Shown here: positions 56,320 to 64,000 of the stretch, piece by piece
How positions within the stretch are numbered: the stretch's first letter is position 1
Layout of the letters: every line of letters begins with the position of its first letter
Assembly (NCBI RefSeq): GCF_001613345.1
Contig: NZ_BDCE01000013.1
Coordinates: forward strand, 1 to 64,000
Direction: 5' to 3'
From: Nocardia uniformis NBRC 13702
GTDB lineage: Bacteria; Actinomycetota; Actinomycetes; Mycobacteriales; Mycobacteriaceae
Length of the DNA: 64,000 bases
The notes under the pieces: generated by a model
Told to the model about the DNA's origin: nothing
Seen by the model: only the letters and a program-made list of their open reading frames with translations
Databases searched by the model: none
Position numbers and translations under genes: made by a program

Positions 56320-57590
56320 GGCATCGCGACACCAGCACTGCCACCGAGGCCGAATTACGGTGGCGGCCAGCGCCGCTGGTCTACATGCTGGCCGTCGTCT
56401 CCGCGCCCGCCCTGGTGCTGGCGATCGTGCTGGGCAAATGGCAGCTGGTGGTATTCGCCGCGCCCATGCTCGGGGTACTCGCGACCGCACCGCTGCAGCA
56501 GACCCGCACCCGCATTCAGGTCGATGGCGCGGATACGCTGCGCTGCTTCGAAACCGAGGAGGTGACGCTATCGGTGTCCACCTTCGTCGAGTCGGGACAC
56601 GCACTGCTGCGCCTGCATCCCGAACCGGTGCCCGGGATGGAACTGCGGGTCGAGGAGGCGGTCGATTCCGGGACCGCCCCCGCTGGGCTGCGGTTATCGC
56701 TGTCGTCGCCGCGATGGGGGCGCTATCGGGTGCCGATGCGGGTGTCGGCGCTGAGTCCGGCCGGGTTGGCGGTGGCGTCGGTGGCGCTGCCCGCCGGTCA
56801 GGTCTTCGTCTATCCGATCGCCGATCCGCAGCGAATGCGGCTGCCCCGCACCGAACTTCCCGAACGTATCGGTACCCACCTGACCCGCCGCCACGGTCCC
56901 GGCGTGGAATTCGCCGATGTCCGCGCGTATGCCCCCGGTGATCAGCTGCGGACGGTGAACTGGTCGGTGAGTGCCCGGCGCGGTCGGCTCTTCGTGACCG
57001 AGCGCTTCACCAATCGCGCCGCCGATGTGGTTGTGCTGGTGGATACTTCGATGCAGGCTCCCGGCCCGGCGTCGGATTCGCTGGAGCTGTCCGTACGCGG
57101 GGCGGCCCAGGTGGCCCAGTCCGCCCTACAGGCCGGTGACCGCACCGCCGTCGTCTGTCTCGGCCAGTCGCCGCGCTGGCTGCGTCCCGATATCGGCCGT
57201 CGCCAGTTCTACCGCATTGTCGATACCGTCCTCGACGTCGGCGACGAGCACATTCCCCACCAGGGCACCCTCGCACCGCATACCGCCGTCCCCATCGGTG
57301 CGATCGTGGTCGCGTTCTCGACCCTGCTGGACACCCAATTCGCCTTGGCGCTCATCGATCTCCGTAAACGCGGCCACGTCGTAGTGGTGGTGGACGTACT
57401 GCGCGGTGCGCCCTTCGCCCACGGACTGGACCCCACGCTGGCCCGCATGTGGCAACTCGAACGCGCCTCCATGTACCGGGATATGGGCACGGTGGGCGTG
57501 GATATCGTCTCCTGGCACCAGGACACCCGCCTGGACCAGGTCATGCGCCTGATTCCCGACCACCGCCGAACAGTGCGAGTCCGCCGATGA
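56316..57590 (+). CDS. DUF58-domain membrane protein
   Basis: 424 residues. Two N-terminal helices (LVYMLAVVSAPALVLAIVLG and the next), a beta-rich segment, then DUF58 (FADVRAYAPGDQLRTVNWSV, followed by a vWA-like VVVLVDTSMQAPGP). Typical partner of MoxR, overlapping it by 4 bases and the next gene by 4. Confidence 0.92.
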   Translation: MRHRDTSTATEAELRWRPAPLVYMLAVVSAPALVLAIVLGKWQLVVFAAPMLGVLATAPLQQTRTRIQVDGADTLRCFETEEVTLSVSTFVESGHALLRLHPEPVPGMELRVEEAVDSGTAPAGLRLSLSSPRWGRYRVPMRVSALSPAGLAVASVALPAGQVFVYPIADPQRMRLPRTELPERIGTHLTRRHGPGVEFADVRAYAPGDQLRTVNWSVSARRGRLFVTERFTNRAADVVVLVDTSMQAPGPASDSLELSVRGAAQVAQSALQAGDRTAVVCLGQSPRWLRPDIGRRQFYRIVDTVLDVGDEHIPHQGTLAPHTAVPIGAIVVAFSTLLDTQFALALIDLRKRGHVVVVVDVLRGAPFAHGLDPTLARMWQLERASMYRDMGTVGVDIVSWHQDTRLDQVMRLIPDHRRTVRVRR

Positions 57591-58030
57591 CCAAATTCCT
57601 GGCGACCCTCTCCGGCCTGCTCCTCGCCGCCGCGGTGGCCCTCATCGAGCCCTGGATGACCATCCCCGTCCTGATCTTCGTCATCGCGGGCTGGCGCTGG
57701 CGAATCTGCGCGGTAGCCGCCGTCCTCACCGCCCTCGGCGTCCTGGCCTGGCTCGACACCACCGCCCTGATCGCCGGTGCGACAGGTTTGGTAGCCACCA
57801 CCTACCTCCTCAACGCCGCCACCGTCTCGGCCCCCCTCGGCGTGGTCCCCACCACCATCCCCTCGGTAGCGGGCGCCCTCGTCTTCACCATCGCGGCGGG
57901 CGCGGCCTCGGTCCTCCCCGTCACCCTGGCCTGGGCCCCCATAGCCGCCCCCATCGTCGTCATCGTCCTCTACGCCTGGCTCGTCCACGGCCTGGCCGAC
58001 CGCCGCCCGGAGTACAGCCCGGTGCGGTAG
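57587..58030 (+). CDS. Polytopic membrane protein, last gene of the MoxR operon
   Basis: 147 residues, four or five helices, no conserved catalytic pattern seen. ATGA overlap with the DUF58 gene. Codon use is more C-ending than its neighbours. Function unknown. Confidence 0.72.
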   Translation: MTKFLATLSGLLLAAAVALIEPWMTIPVLIFVIAGWRWRICAVAAVLTALGVLAWLDTTALIAGATGLVATTYLLNAATVSAPLGVVPTTIPSVAGALVFTIAAGAASVLPVTLAWAPIAAPIVVIVLYAWLVHGLADRRPEYSPVR

Positions 58031-58095
58031 TTCTTACTCTGTCCGACGCGAAGGCCAGGTGCGCTCGACTGCTGAACTAGTTTCGAACTCTGGCG

Positions 58096-58101
58096 TATGA
58101 T
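58096..58101 (+). promoter_or_regulatory. -10 element for the antitoxin-toxin pair
   Basis: TATGAT ends six bases before the ATG at 58108, so a leaderless mRNA is likely. A -35 is not obvious. Confidence 0.55.
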
Positions 58102-58107
58102 GAGGTC

Positions 58108-58575
58108 ATGGCGACTCGCACCTTTCCGTTTTCCACGCTGATCAACAAGCAGACCAGCGTGTTCCCCGCTCTGGACGACGCCGACGTCATCCTCGAGCGG
58201 CGGGATGCGGAGAACCTGGTGCTCATGCGCTCGGAACGCTTCGATGCGATGGTCAAGGGGCTCGGTCTCGCGGCTCGTTCGCTCGCGATCGTCGCGAAGG
58301 GGAATCGGGGCCTGGCCGAAGAGGTCTTCGCCGAAGAACTGCCGTGGCTGGTCTGGCTTCCCGTCGACGCTCGCCGTGAATGCGTCAAGGAACTACTGGA
58401 TCACCTGCTCGCAGGAGCGGAAACCGGTCTACTGCTGCCGTTCTCGCGCGCATTGCGGGAATGGCAATCGACCGCCGAGGTCTATTCCGATCCTGAGCTG
58501 ACTCGCCGCCTACGCGGTCCGTTCGACACAGCCGACGCTGTTGATGTCGAGCGACCGGGTAGGGCGGATGGCTGA
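58108..58575 (+). CDS. Predicted antitoxin (Phd/YefM-like start, long C-terminus)
   Basis: 155 residues. Residues 1-50 (TFPFSTLINKQTSVFPALDD, VILERRDAENLVLMRSERF) resemble prevent-host-death antitoxins that bind DNA as dimers. The remaining roughly 100 residues are mostly helical and much longer than usual antitoxin tails (RGLAEEVFAEELPWLVWL). Overlaps the toxin by 8 bases. Family placement is by pattern only. Confidence 0.65.
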   Translation: MATRTFPFSTLINKQTSVFPALDDADVILERRDAENLVLMRSERFDAMVKGLGLAARSLAIVAKGNRGLAEEVFAEELPWLVWLPVDARRECVKELLDHLLAGAETGLLLPFSRALREWQSTAEVYSDPELTRRLRGPFDTADAVDVERPGRADG

Positions 58576-58930
58576 CAAACTCGGGCGAGGCGATGAAGTA
58601 CGCAGACCGACGGGTTGGATCGTCCGGTTGGTCGATCGTCAGTCGGCCAAAGGGTGGGCTGAGCTACTTTCGCAGGTTCCCGACAATCTCGATCGGGCCT
58701 GGGTGGCGATCACCGCCGATCCGCGATGCCGTGAGAATCCGGCGCGCCAACACCCGCTCAGGCTGGATCTGGGTCGCGTCGAGGTCGACGGTGTCGCGCT
58801 GGACCAGTGGCAATTCGAGGTCACCGGTGGCGGCCGGATCTGGTACGCGATCGATGACACGCAACAAACGCTGTGGATAACCCAGGCCGGGACCGCTCAT
58901 CCTCGGCGGACAGATGAGCGTCGCCGCTGA
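58568..58930 (+). CDS. Predicted RelE/ParE-superfamily toxin
   Basis: 120 residues from the ATG at 58568. WAELLSQVPDNLDRAWVAIT and LDQWQFEVTGGGRIWYAIDD, then TLWITQAGTAHPRRTD, match the shape of RelE/ParE proteins (helical pair followed by beta strands ending in G-x-H). Key mRNA-cleaving residues cannot be assigned confidently. Overlaps its antitoxin; terminator follows. Confidence 0.68.
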   Translation: MADKLGRGDEVRRPTGWIVRLVDRQSAKGWAELLSQVPDNLDRAWVAITADPRCRENPARQHPLRLDLGRVEVDGVALDQWQFEVTGGGRIWYAIDDTQQTLWITQAGTAHPRRTDERRR

Positions 58931-58946
58931 ACTGTGCGGAAACAGA

Positions 58947-58980
58947 ACTGGACCGTGACCGAAAACGGTCGCGGCCCAGT
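58947..58980 (+). terminator. Terminator after the toxin gene
   Basis: ACTGGACCGTGACCG and CGGTCGCGGCCCAGT form a 15-pair stem with one mismatch, loop AAAA, followed by CTTTGT. Confidence 0.75.
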
Positions 58981-59012
58981 CTTTGTCACGGTCGAGACCG
59001 ATTTCCCCAGGA

Positions 59013-59873
59013 TCAGGTGAAGGTGAGGACCACGTCGTTGAGGACGGGGGCGTCTTCGCGTTCGACGACCGTGGCGACGATGGTGAGTTCGTTGTCGGAG
59101 CGCCAGATTCGGCTGCGGATGGTTTCACCCGGGTAGAGGACTCCGGCGAAGCGGGCTCGGAAACCCTTGACGCGGGCCGCATCCGAGTCGAGCGCGGTGT
59201 CGGTGGCGGTTTTCAGGACCAAGCCGTAGGTGCAGAGGCCGTGCAGGATGGGGTTGGGGAAGCCTGCGTTGCGGGCGAATTCGGGGTTCGAGTGCAGGGG
59301 GTTGCGGTCGCCGCACATGCGGTACAGCAGCGCCTGCTGCGGCAGTGTGGGGGTCAGGACGTCGAAATCGGGTGCGCGATCGGGCAACTCGGTCTTGGTC
59401 GACGGGCCGCGGTCGCCACCGAAGCCGCCCTCGCCCTTGGCGAAGATGGAGGAGCGGGCGGTCCACAGGGGTTCGCCGTCGGAGCCGGTGACGGTGTCCT
59501 CACGCCAGACCACCGCGGCGGAGCCCTTGTCCCAGATATCGGTGACGCGGCCGACGGTGGTGGCCTTGCCCGCGGCGGGAATCGGCTTGTGCACCACGAT
59601 TTCCTGGCTGCCGTGCACCACCTTGGCGAGGTCGATCTCGATTCCGGTGAACTTCACCTTCGGCGGTTCGGTCTCGTGGAAGGAGGGGGCGACGGTGGCG
59701 AAGGAGGGCAGCACCTGCGGGTCGCGGTCGTCGAGGTAGCGCAGTTCGGCCGGATCGGTCCAGCGGCCGCCCGCGCCGAGGGCCAGGTTGTAGTGCTGCA
59801 CATCGGTGGGTGACCAGGCGAACTCCCGGCCGGGGATCTCCGCGCCGAGTGCGCTGTTCAGGTCGATGGGCAT
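59013..59873 (-). CDS. chsH3: MaoC-like enoyl-CoA hydratase ChsH3
   Basis: 286 residues, the length of Rv3538. Two hot-dog halves; the hydratase 2 motif lies in CGDRNPLHSNPEFARNAGFP (Asp/His) and LHGLCTYG. Hydrates a steroid side-chain enoyl-CoA. Downstream of kstD on the same strand as in M. tuberculosis, but 634 bases away. Confidence 0.92.
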   Translation of the reverse strand: MPIDLNSALGAEIPGREFAWSPTDVQHYNLALGAGGRWTDPAELRYLDDRDPQVLPSFATVAPSFHETEPPKVKFTGIEIDLAKVVHGSQEIVVHKPIPAAGKATTVGRVTDIWDKGSAAVVWREDTVTGSDGEPLWTARSSIFAKGEGGFGGDRGPSTKTELPDRAPDFDVLTPTLPQQALLYRMCGDRNPLHSNPEFARNAGFPNPILHGLCTYGLVLKTATDTALDSDAARVKGFRARFAGVLYPGETIRSRIWRSDNELTIVATVVEREDAPVLNDVVLTFT

Positions 59874-60149
59874 TACGTCTCCTCGTCAAGGTCCATGGGT
59901 GCGTACCCGCGGGCGTCCGTGCGCCGCGCCGCCGTATCGACCGGCCGCCGGGCAGCGTTCGCGACGCCGGGGCGGTTCGAGTCGGGGCGGGAAGCAGACG
60001 TGGCCGCCCGTCGGGCGAATCCATCCGGGTCCGATCCTGTTGCCGCAGCAGCATCCGCGCAAGTACCGCATCCCGGTCGCCGGGACAGCGGGTCGGGCCG
60101 ACCCGTCACCTCGGTCCGCCGCAATCCGTCATCCCGCGGCTGGGCCTGC

Positions 60150-60264
60150 CCGTCATCCGGACTGCGGCTCCGCCCTCCCGTCGGGCTTTCGGCCGGGATC
60201 CACACCCGGTGGGACGGCACCCGATCGTCGTGGATTCCAGCCGAAAGCGCGCCGGAATGACGAG
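60150..60264. repeat. Dispersed palindromic repeat, copy 8
   Basis: Left arm interrupted (CGTCATCCGGAC ... TTTCGGCCGGGATCCACACC), right arm good (GTGGATTCCAGCC...GCGCGCCGGAATGACG). Confidence 0.75.
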
Positions 60265-60475
60265 TGGTGCGGTTCCGCGGACGTGCGACGGTGGGCAAGT
60301 CCGGTGCCCGGTCTCAGCGGACCGGGCACCGGATTCGAGCCCGCCCGCCGGGCCGGTATGCCCCCGGCGGTGCTGCTGATTCAGATGTAGTGCGCTATTC
60401 ATTTGTCCCGCCCGAGGTGTGCAGGCACCTGTGGGCGGGGGTGGGTTGGGGCGGCTCGCTGTGACCCGGACCGCG

Positions 60476-60502
60476 CCCAACCCGATCCTGAACCGGGTTG
60501 GG
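60476..60502 (-). terminator. Hairpin downstream of kstD
   Basis: CCCAACCCG and CGGGTTGGG, perfect 9-bp stem starting 5 bases after the kstD stop on the minus strand. Confidence 0.65.
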
Positions 60503-60507
60503 ACGGT

Positions 60508-62223
60508 TCAGGACGCTTTCTCGGCGGTGGCGGGCCGGTTCTTCGCCTTGGCGGCGATATCCAGAACGGCCAGGTAGCCGAAGGTGATGGCGGGTCCGAT
60601 GGTCGCGCCGGGCCCGGCGTAGGTGTGGCCCATGACCGGGGTGGCGCAATTGCCGGAGGCGTAGAGGCCCTCGATCACGGTCCCGTCCTCGCGCAGCACG
60701 CGTCCGGAGGTGTCGGCGACGAGTCCGCCCTTGGTGCCGAGGTCGCCGGGCACCATCTTGGCCGCGTAGAACGGCCCCTGTACCAGTCCGGCCAGGCACG
60801 GGTTGGGCTTCACGGTTGGGTCGCCGTAGTACCGGTCGTAGTGGCTGTCGCCGCGGCCGTAGTCCTCGTCCTTACCGGTCTCGGCGAAGGTGTTGAACCG
60901 CCGCACGGTCGCCGTGAGGTTCTCCACCGGCACGCCGATCTTGGCGGCCAATTCCTCGAGGGTGTCGGCCTTGACGATGAGGTCGTTTTCCATCCAGCGG
61001 GACGGAATCCGCAGACCAGGCTGCAATCCGGCGAAGATGTAGCGGTTCCGGTAGCGCTGATCGAACACCAGCCAGGAGGGGATGTTCTCGCCGGGACCTT
61101 CACCCTGCCCGTATTCGCCGCCGTACATGGTGTGCACGGCCTCGACGTAAGGAGCGGACTCATTACCGAATCGCTTGCCGTCGGCGTTGACCATGATGGT
61201 GCCGGGCAGGTTCCGCTCGGCCAGCGCGAACCACGGCCGGCCGCCCTTGAAGATGGTCGGCCCCCACCAGGCGTCCTCCATGAAGCCGACGTCGCCGCCC
61301 GCTTCCATACCCGCGACAATGCCGTCGCCGGTATTGGCCTTCGCACCGGTGGTCCACTCGGTGGTGATGGGCTGCCGCTGGTATTTGGTGCGCATTTCGG
61401 CGTTCTGCTCGAAACCGCCGCTGCCCAGCACCACGCCCTGCCGCGCGGTGAAGGTGACGGGCTTACCGTCCACCAGCGCCTCGACCCCGGTGACCACGCC
61501 GTTCTCGATAATCAGCTTGGTCATCGGAGTATTGAGCAGCACAGGCACATTCGCGTCGAGCAGCCCCTTGCGCATGGCGGCGATAATCGCCTGTCCCATA
61601 CCGACAATGTGCTTGCCGCTCCATTTGGCGAGGTAGGTGCGCGCACCGACGCGCATGGCCCGCATGATGCCCTTGGGGTGGCGCTTGATCAGGTTCAACC
61701 GCACGAAGTCGGCCTGCATGACGACGACATTGAGCGGGGCCTTGGCGTACGGCGGCTCCAGATTGAAGCGCTCCTCGCCGAGGATCTTGGCATTGAACGG
61801 CTTCGGCTCGCACGAGCGTCCCTCCGGCTTACCGCCCGGGGCCTCCGGGTAGTAGTCGGAGTAGCCCGGCACCCACTTCATTTGCAGCGGCGAGTGGTCG
61901 AGCACGAAGTCGAAGGCCTCCGCGCCCCGGTCGATGTAGGTGTCGATCCGGTCCTTGGGCACCACGTCACCGATGATGCTGTGCAGGTAGGTGCGCGCCT
62001 CTTCGCGATCATCGGGCCGCCCGGCGGCTTTGAGCGCCTTGTTCCCGGGAATCCACACGCCACCGCCGGAGCGAGCCGTGGATCCGCCGTAATGGGCGGC
62101 CTTTTCGATGATCACCGCACGCAACCCGTTGTGGGCAGCGGTGAGGGCGGCGGTCATCCCCGCGGCACCACTGCCGACCACCACCACGTCGTAGCTGCGC
62201 ACATTAGATACCGGTTCGTTCAT
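60508..62223 (-). CDS. kstD: 3-ketosteroid delta-1-dehydrogenase (KstD)
   Basis: 571 residues. FAD-binding VVVGSGAAGMTAALTAA at the N-terminus; catalytic-domain signatures HYGGSTARSGGGVWIPGN and C-terminal GLYASGNCATPVMGHTYAG. Introduces the ring A double bond of androstenedione-type steroids before ring opening. ATG at 62223 is probably leaderless: minus-strand TATAAC lies about 9 bases upstream and no ribosome site exists. A KstR box covers this promoter. Confidence 0.95.
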   Translation of the reverse strand: MNEPVSNVRSYDVVVVGSGAAGMTAALTAAHNGLRAVIIEKAAHYGGSTARSGGGVWIPGNKALKAAGRPDDREEARTYLHSIIGDVVPKDRIDTYIDRGAEAFDFVLDHSPLQMKWVPGYSDYYPEAPGGKPEGRSCEPKPFNAKILGEERFNLEPPYAKAPLNVVVMQADFVRLNLIKRHPKGIMRAMRVGARTYLAKWSGKHIVGMGQAIIAAMRKGLLDANVPVLLNTPMTKLIIENGVVTGVEALVDGKPVTFTARQGVVLGSGGFEQNAEMRTKYQRQPITTEWTTGAKANTGDGIVAGMEAGGDVGFMEDAWWGPTIFKGGRPWFALAERNLPGTIMVNADGKRFGNESAPYVEAVHTMYGGEYGQGEGPGENIPSWLVFDQRYRNRYIFAGLQPGLRIPSRWMENDLIVKADTLEELAAKIGVPVENLTATVRRFNTFAETGKDEDYGRGDSHYDRYYGDPTVKPNPCLAGLVQGPFYAAKMVPGDLGTKGGLVADTSGRVLREDGTVIEGLYASGNCATPVMGHTYAGPGATIGPAITFGYLAVLDIAAKAKNRPATAEKAS

Positions 62224-62224
62224 G

Positions 62225-62238
62225 TAGAACACGTTATA
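62225..62238. promoter_or_regulatory. KstR operator overlapping the kstD promoter
   Basis: TAGAACACGTTATA fits TnnAACnnGTTnnA at every fixed position and overlaps the kstD -10, immediately before the start codon. Confidence 0.85.
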
Positions 62239-62260
62239 GAATCAAACCTGGTTTGGTCTA
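62237..62260. promoter_or_regulatory. Second dyad in the kstD-hsaE divergent region
   Basis: TAGAATCAAACC and GGTTTGGTCTA are inverted copies with one indel (TAGA...CAAACC...GGTTTG...TCTA). It does not fit the KstR consensus (centre too long) and may bind another regulator. Confidence 0.5.
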
Positions 62261-62374
62261 TCTTGGTCTGGCAGCTGGGACTCTTGAGACGAAACGTCTC
62301 TCGAAAACTTGTTCCAGTTCCTATGCTCGGTACTGCCCCGGCCACCGGCCTGGCCCCTAGGGAAGGAAATAAGC

Positions 62375-63160
62375 GTGCTGTCCGACGCGGTACGGAAGGA
62401 ACTGGCAGAAGAGCTCGCCGTCGCCGAGCGGGATCGGGTGCCGCTCGATCCGCTGGTGGCGCGGTATCCGGACATCGACGTGGTCGATGCCTACGAGATC
62501 CAGCTCATCAATATCCGGCAGCGGATCGAAAACGGCTCACGTGTGATCGGTCACAAGGTCGGTCTGTCGTCGAAAGCCATGCAGCAGATGATGGGCGTCG
62601 ACGAACCCGATTACGGCCACCTGCTCGGTGAGATGGAGGTGTTCGAGGACGTCCCCGTGGATACCTCGAAGTTCCTCTACCCGCGGGTCGAGGTCGAGGT
62701 CGGCTTCGTGCTCGGCGCGGACCTGCCCGGCGCGGACTGCACCGAGGAGGACGTGCTGAAGGCCACGGTCGCCTACGCACCCGCCATCGAACTGATCGAC
62801 ACCCGGATCAAGGACTGGAAGATCGGACTGTGCGACACCATCGCCGATAACGCCTCCTCGGCCGGTTGGGTGCTGGGTCCCGAGCGGATCGCCCCGGATC
62901 AGTTGGATATCAAGAACATCGACGCCGTCCTCACCCGCAATGGTGAGGTGGTGGCCGAGGGCCGCAGCGATGCCGTGCTCGGCGATCCCACCATCGGTGT
63001 CGCGTGGCTGGCCCGCAAGGTCGCCTCGTTCGGCGTGCGGTTGAAGAAGGGTGACATCGTGCTGCCCGGTTCCTGCACCCGCGCCATCGACGCCCGCCCG
63101 GGCGACGACTTCCTCGCCGAGTTCGCCGGGCTCGGTTCCGTCCGTCTGCGTTTCAGCTGA
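62375..63160 (+). CDS. hsaE: 2-hydroxypenta/hexa-2,4-dienoate hydratase HsaE
   Basis: 261 residues, same length as M. tuberculosis HsaE. Metal-site and core motifs: GHKVGLSSKAMQQMMGVDEP, YPRVEVEVGFVLG, ALIELIDTR-like PAIELIDTRI, and VLPGSCTRAIDARPGD. Hydrates 2-hydroxyhexa-2,4-dienoate from steroid rings A/B. GTG start with GGAAGGA upstream. Divergent from kstD. Confidence 0.95.
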   Translation: MLSDAVRKELAEELAVAERDRVPLDPLVARYPDIDVVDAYEIQLINIRQRIENGSRVIGHKVGLSSKAMQQMMGVDEPDYGHLLGEMEVFEDVPVDTSKFLYPRVEVEVGFVLGADLPGADCTEEDVLKATVAYAPAIELIDTRIKDWKIGLCDTIADNASSAGWVLGPERIAPDQLDIKNIDAVLTRNGEVVAEGRSDAVLGDPTIGVAWLARKVASFGVRLKKGDIVLPGSCTRAIDARPGDDFLAEFAGLGSVRLRFS

Positions 63161-63223
63161 TGCCGCCTAGGAACTGCCGAGTTCACCGGCTGCGTCATTT
63201 CCGTCCGTCTGCGTTTCAGCTGA
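63136..63223 (+). repeat. Duplicated hsaE 3' end (63-bp period)
   Basis: The last 25 bases of hsaE including the stop recur identically at 63199-63223, and weaker similarity extends about 20 bases left (CGAGTTCGCCGG / CGAGTTCACCGG). The copy fills the hsaE-hsaG gap. Confidence 0.9.
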
Positions 63224-63246
63224 CATCACCGAAGTAGGAGAAAGCC

Positions 63247-64000
63247 GTGACTGAGAAGAAAGTCACCGCCGCGATCGTCGGCTCCGGCAATATCAGCACC
63301 GACCTGCTGTACAAATTGCTGCGTTCGGAGAAGATCGAGCCGCGCTGGATGATCGGTATCGACCCGGATTCCGAGGGGCTCAAGCGCGCTCGCGGACTGG
63401 GCCTGGAGACCTCCGCGGAAGGTGCGGATTGGCTGCTGGCACTTCCGGATAAGCCGGATCTGCTGTTCGAAGCCACCTCCGCCTACGTGCATCGCGCGTA
63501 CGCGCCGAAGTACGCCGAGGCGGGTATCCGCGCCGTGGACCTCACCCCCGCCGCCGTCGGCCCGGCCGTTATTCCGCCGGTCAATCTCGATTCGCTGCGT
63601 GACGCCCCGAATGTCAACATGATCACCTGCGGTGGTCAGGCGACAATTCCCATGGTGGCGGCCGTTTCTCGCGTCGTCGAGGTGGCCTACGCCGAAATCG
63701 TGGCATCGGTGTCCTCGGTGTCCGCCGGTCCCGGTACCCGCGCCAATATCGACGAGTTCACCAAGACCACCTCCGCGGGTGTGGAGACGATCGGCGGTGC
63801 CAAGCGCGGCAAGGCCATCATCATTCTGAACCCGGCTGAACCGCCGATGATCATGCGCGACACCATCTTCTGCGCCATTCCCGAAGATGCCGACCGCGAC
63901 GCGATCACCGAGTCGATTCATCGGATGGAGAAGTCCATTCAGGAGTACGTGCCCGGTTATCGCCTGCTCAATGAGCCGCAGTACGACGATCCGTCGATGG
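63247..64000 (+). CDS. hsaG: Acylating acetaldehyde/propionaldehyde dehydrogenase HsaG (partial)
   Basis: 251 residues visible; the C-terminus lies beyond the window. NAD-binding [36 protein letters not shown] and catalytic Cys in [13 protein letters not shown]. Converts the aldehyde released by the HsaF aldolase to acyl-CoA. GTG start with AGGAG 6 bases upstream. hsaE-hsaG order as in Rv3536c-Rv3535c; hsaF is expected next. Confidence 0.95.
   Translation, partial: MTEKKVTAAIVGSGNISTDLLYKLLRSEKIEPRWMIGIDPDSEGLKRARGLGLETSAEGADWLLALPDKPDLLFEATSAYVHRAYAPKYAEAGIRAVDLTPAAVGPAVIPPVNLDSLRDAPNVNMITCGGQATIPMVAAVSRVVEVAYAEIVASVSSVSAGPGTRANIDEFTKTTSAGVETIGGAKRGKAIIILNPAEPPMIMRDTIFCAIPEDADRDAITESIHRMEKSIQEYVPGYRLLNEPQYDDPSM

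Larger units (their letters stand above)
59874..60507. other. 634-bp gap between kstD and chsH3
   Basis: No gene supported. Holds palindromic-repeat copy 8 and a kstD terminator; the rest (59874-60149 and 60265-60475) is GC-rich sequence with no recognised feature. Confidence 0.6.

Noticed and set aside
62241..62258. Second KstR box at the AACCTGGTT centre
   Set aside because: The spacing between AAC and GTT is three bases, not the two required by the KstR consensus.
60403..62631. 742-codon plus-strand frame across kstD
   Set aside because: Antisense shadow of kstD, His/Gly/Val-rich with no domain; it crosses the kstD-hsaE promoter and runs into hsaE.

Overview
The window is a high-GC actinobacterial chromosome segment, most likely from Nocardia or a close mycolic-acid-producing relative. 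Gene order closely parallels the Mycobacterium tuberculosis block running from panC through lysS, lsr2, clpC1, mhuD, carD/lpqE/radA/disA and canB/mutY to the cholesterol-degradation genes (kstR, fadE34, the igr operon, kstD, hsaE, hsaG). The strands are inverted and several segments are inserted. The genus is inferred from this synteny and from protein resemblance.

Layout. 0-6.5 kb: panC-panD-coaX (pantothenate/CoA); a cysteine dioxygenase-rhodanese pair behind a poly-cysteine leader; a tiny membrane protein; lysS; lsr2; an FHA-HTH regulator. 6.5-15.9 kb: DUF1772 protein, secreted lipase, clpC1, nitroreductase, two von Willebrand A proteins, and a decayed azoreductase/SMR patch. 16-21.5 kb: OsmC, cobalt transporter cbtBA under a cobalamin riboswitch, mhuD with a divergent hydrolase, an acyl-CoA dehydrogenase and a crotonase. 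21.6-26.2 kb (minus strand): carD-ispD-ispF-cysS-rlmB. 26.4-34 kb: lpqE, radA, disA, an Rv3587c-like protein, canB and mutY. 34.5-40.4 kb (minus strand): znuABC-type zinc uptake with a Zur-like box, and an OtsB-GH15 fusion enzyme.

40.8-48.7 kb is a steroid side-chain module. kstR is divergent from fadE34, a perfect KstR operator lies between them, and fadE34 runs straight into fadE28-fadE29-chsH2-chsH1-ltp2. This joins under one apparent promoter genes that are separate in M. tuberculosis. About 10 kb follows with no counterpart at this position in M. tuberculosis: DoxX, a TetR/ZapE pair with twin operators, glycosyltransferase plus UDP-glucose dehydrogenase, a DUF4129-MoxR-DUF58 operon, and a likely toxin-antitoxin pair. 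The steroid locus then resumes with chsH3, kstD, hsaE and hsaG, the last cut by the window end.

Three themes stand out. (1) A cysteine-leader attenuator precedes the cysteine-catabolic pair. (2) A tandem duplication of the disA 5' end encodes a 43-residue DisA-N-terminus-like peptide with mostly synonymous divergence. (3) A dispersed family of paired inverted repeats (core GTCATTCCGGCGTGC...GGCCGGAATCCACC) sits in at least nine intergenic places, one at the truncation point of a pseudogene. No tRNA, rRNA, CRISPR array, intact transposase or prophage gene was recognised.
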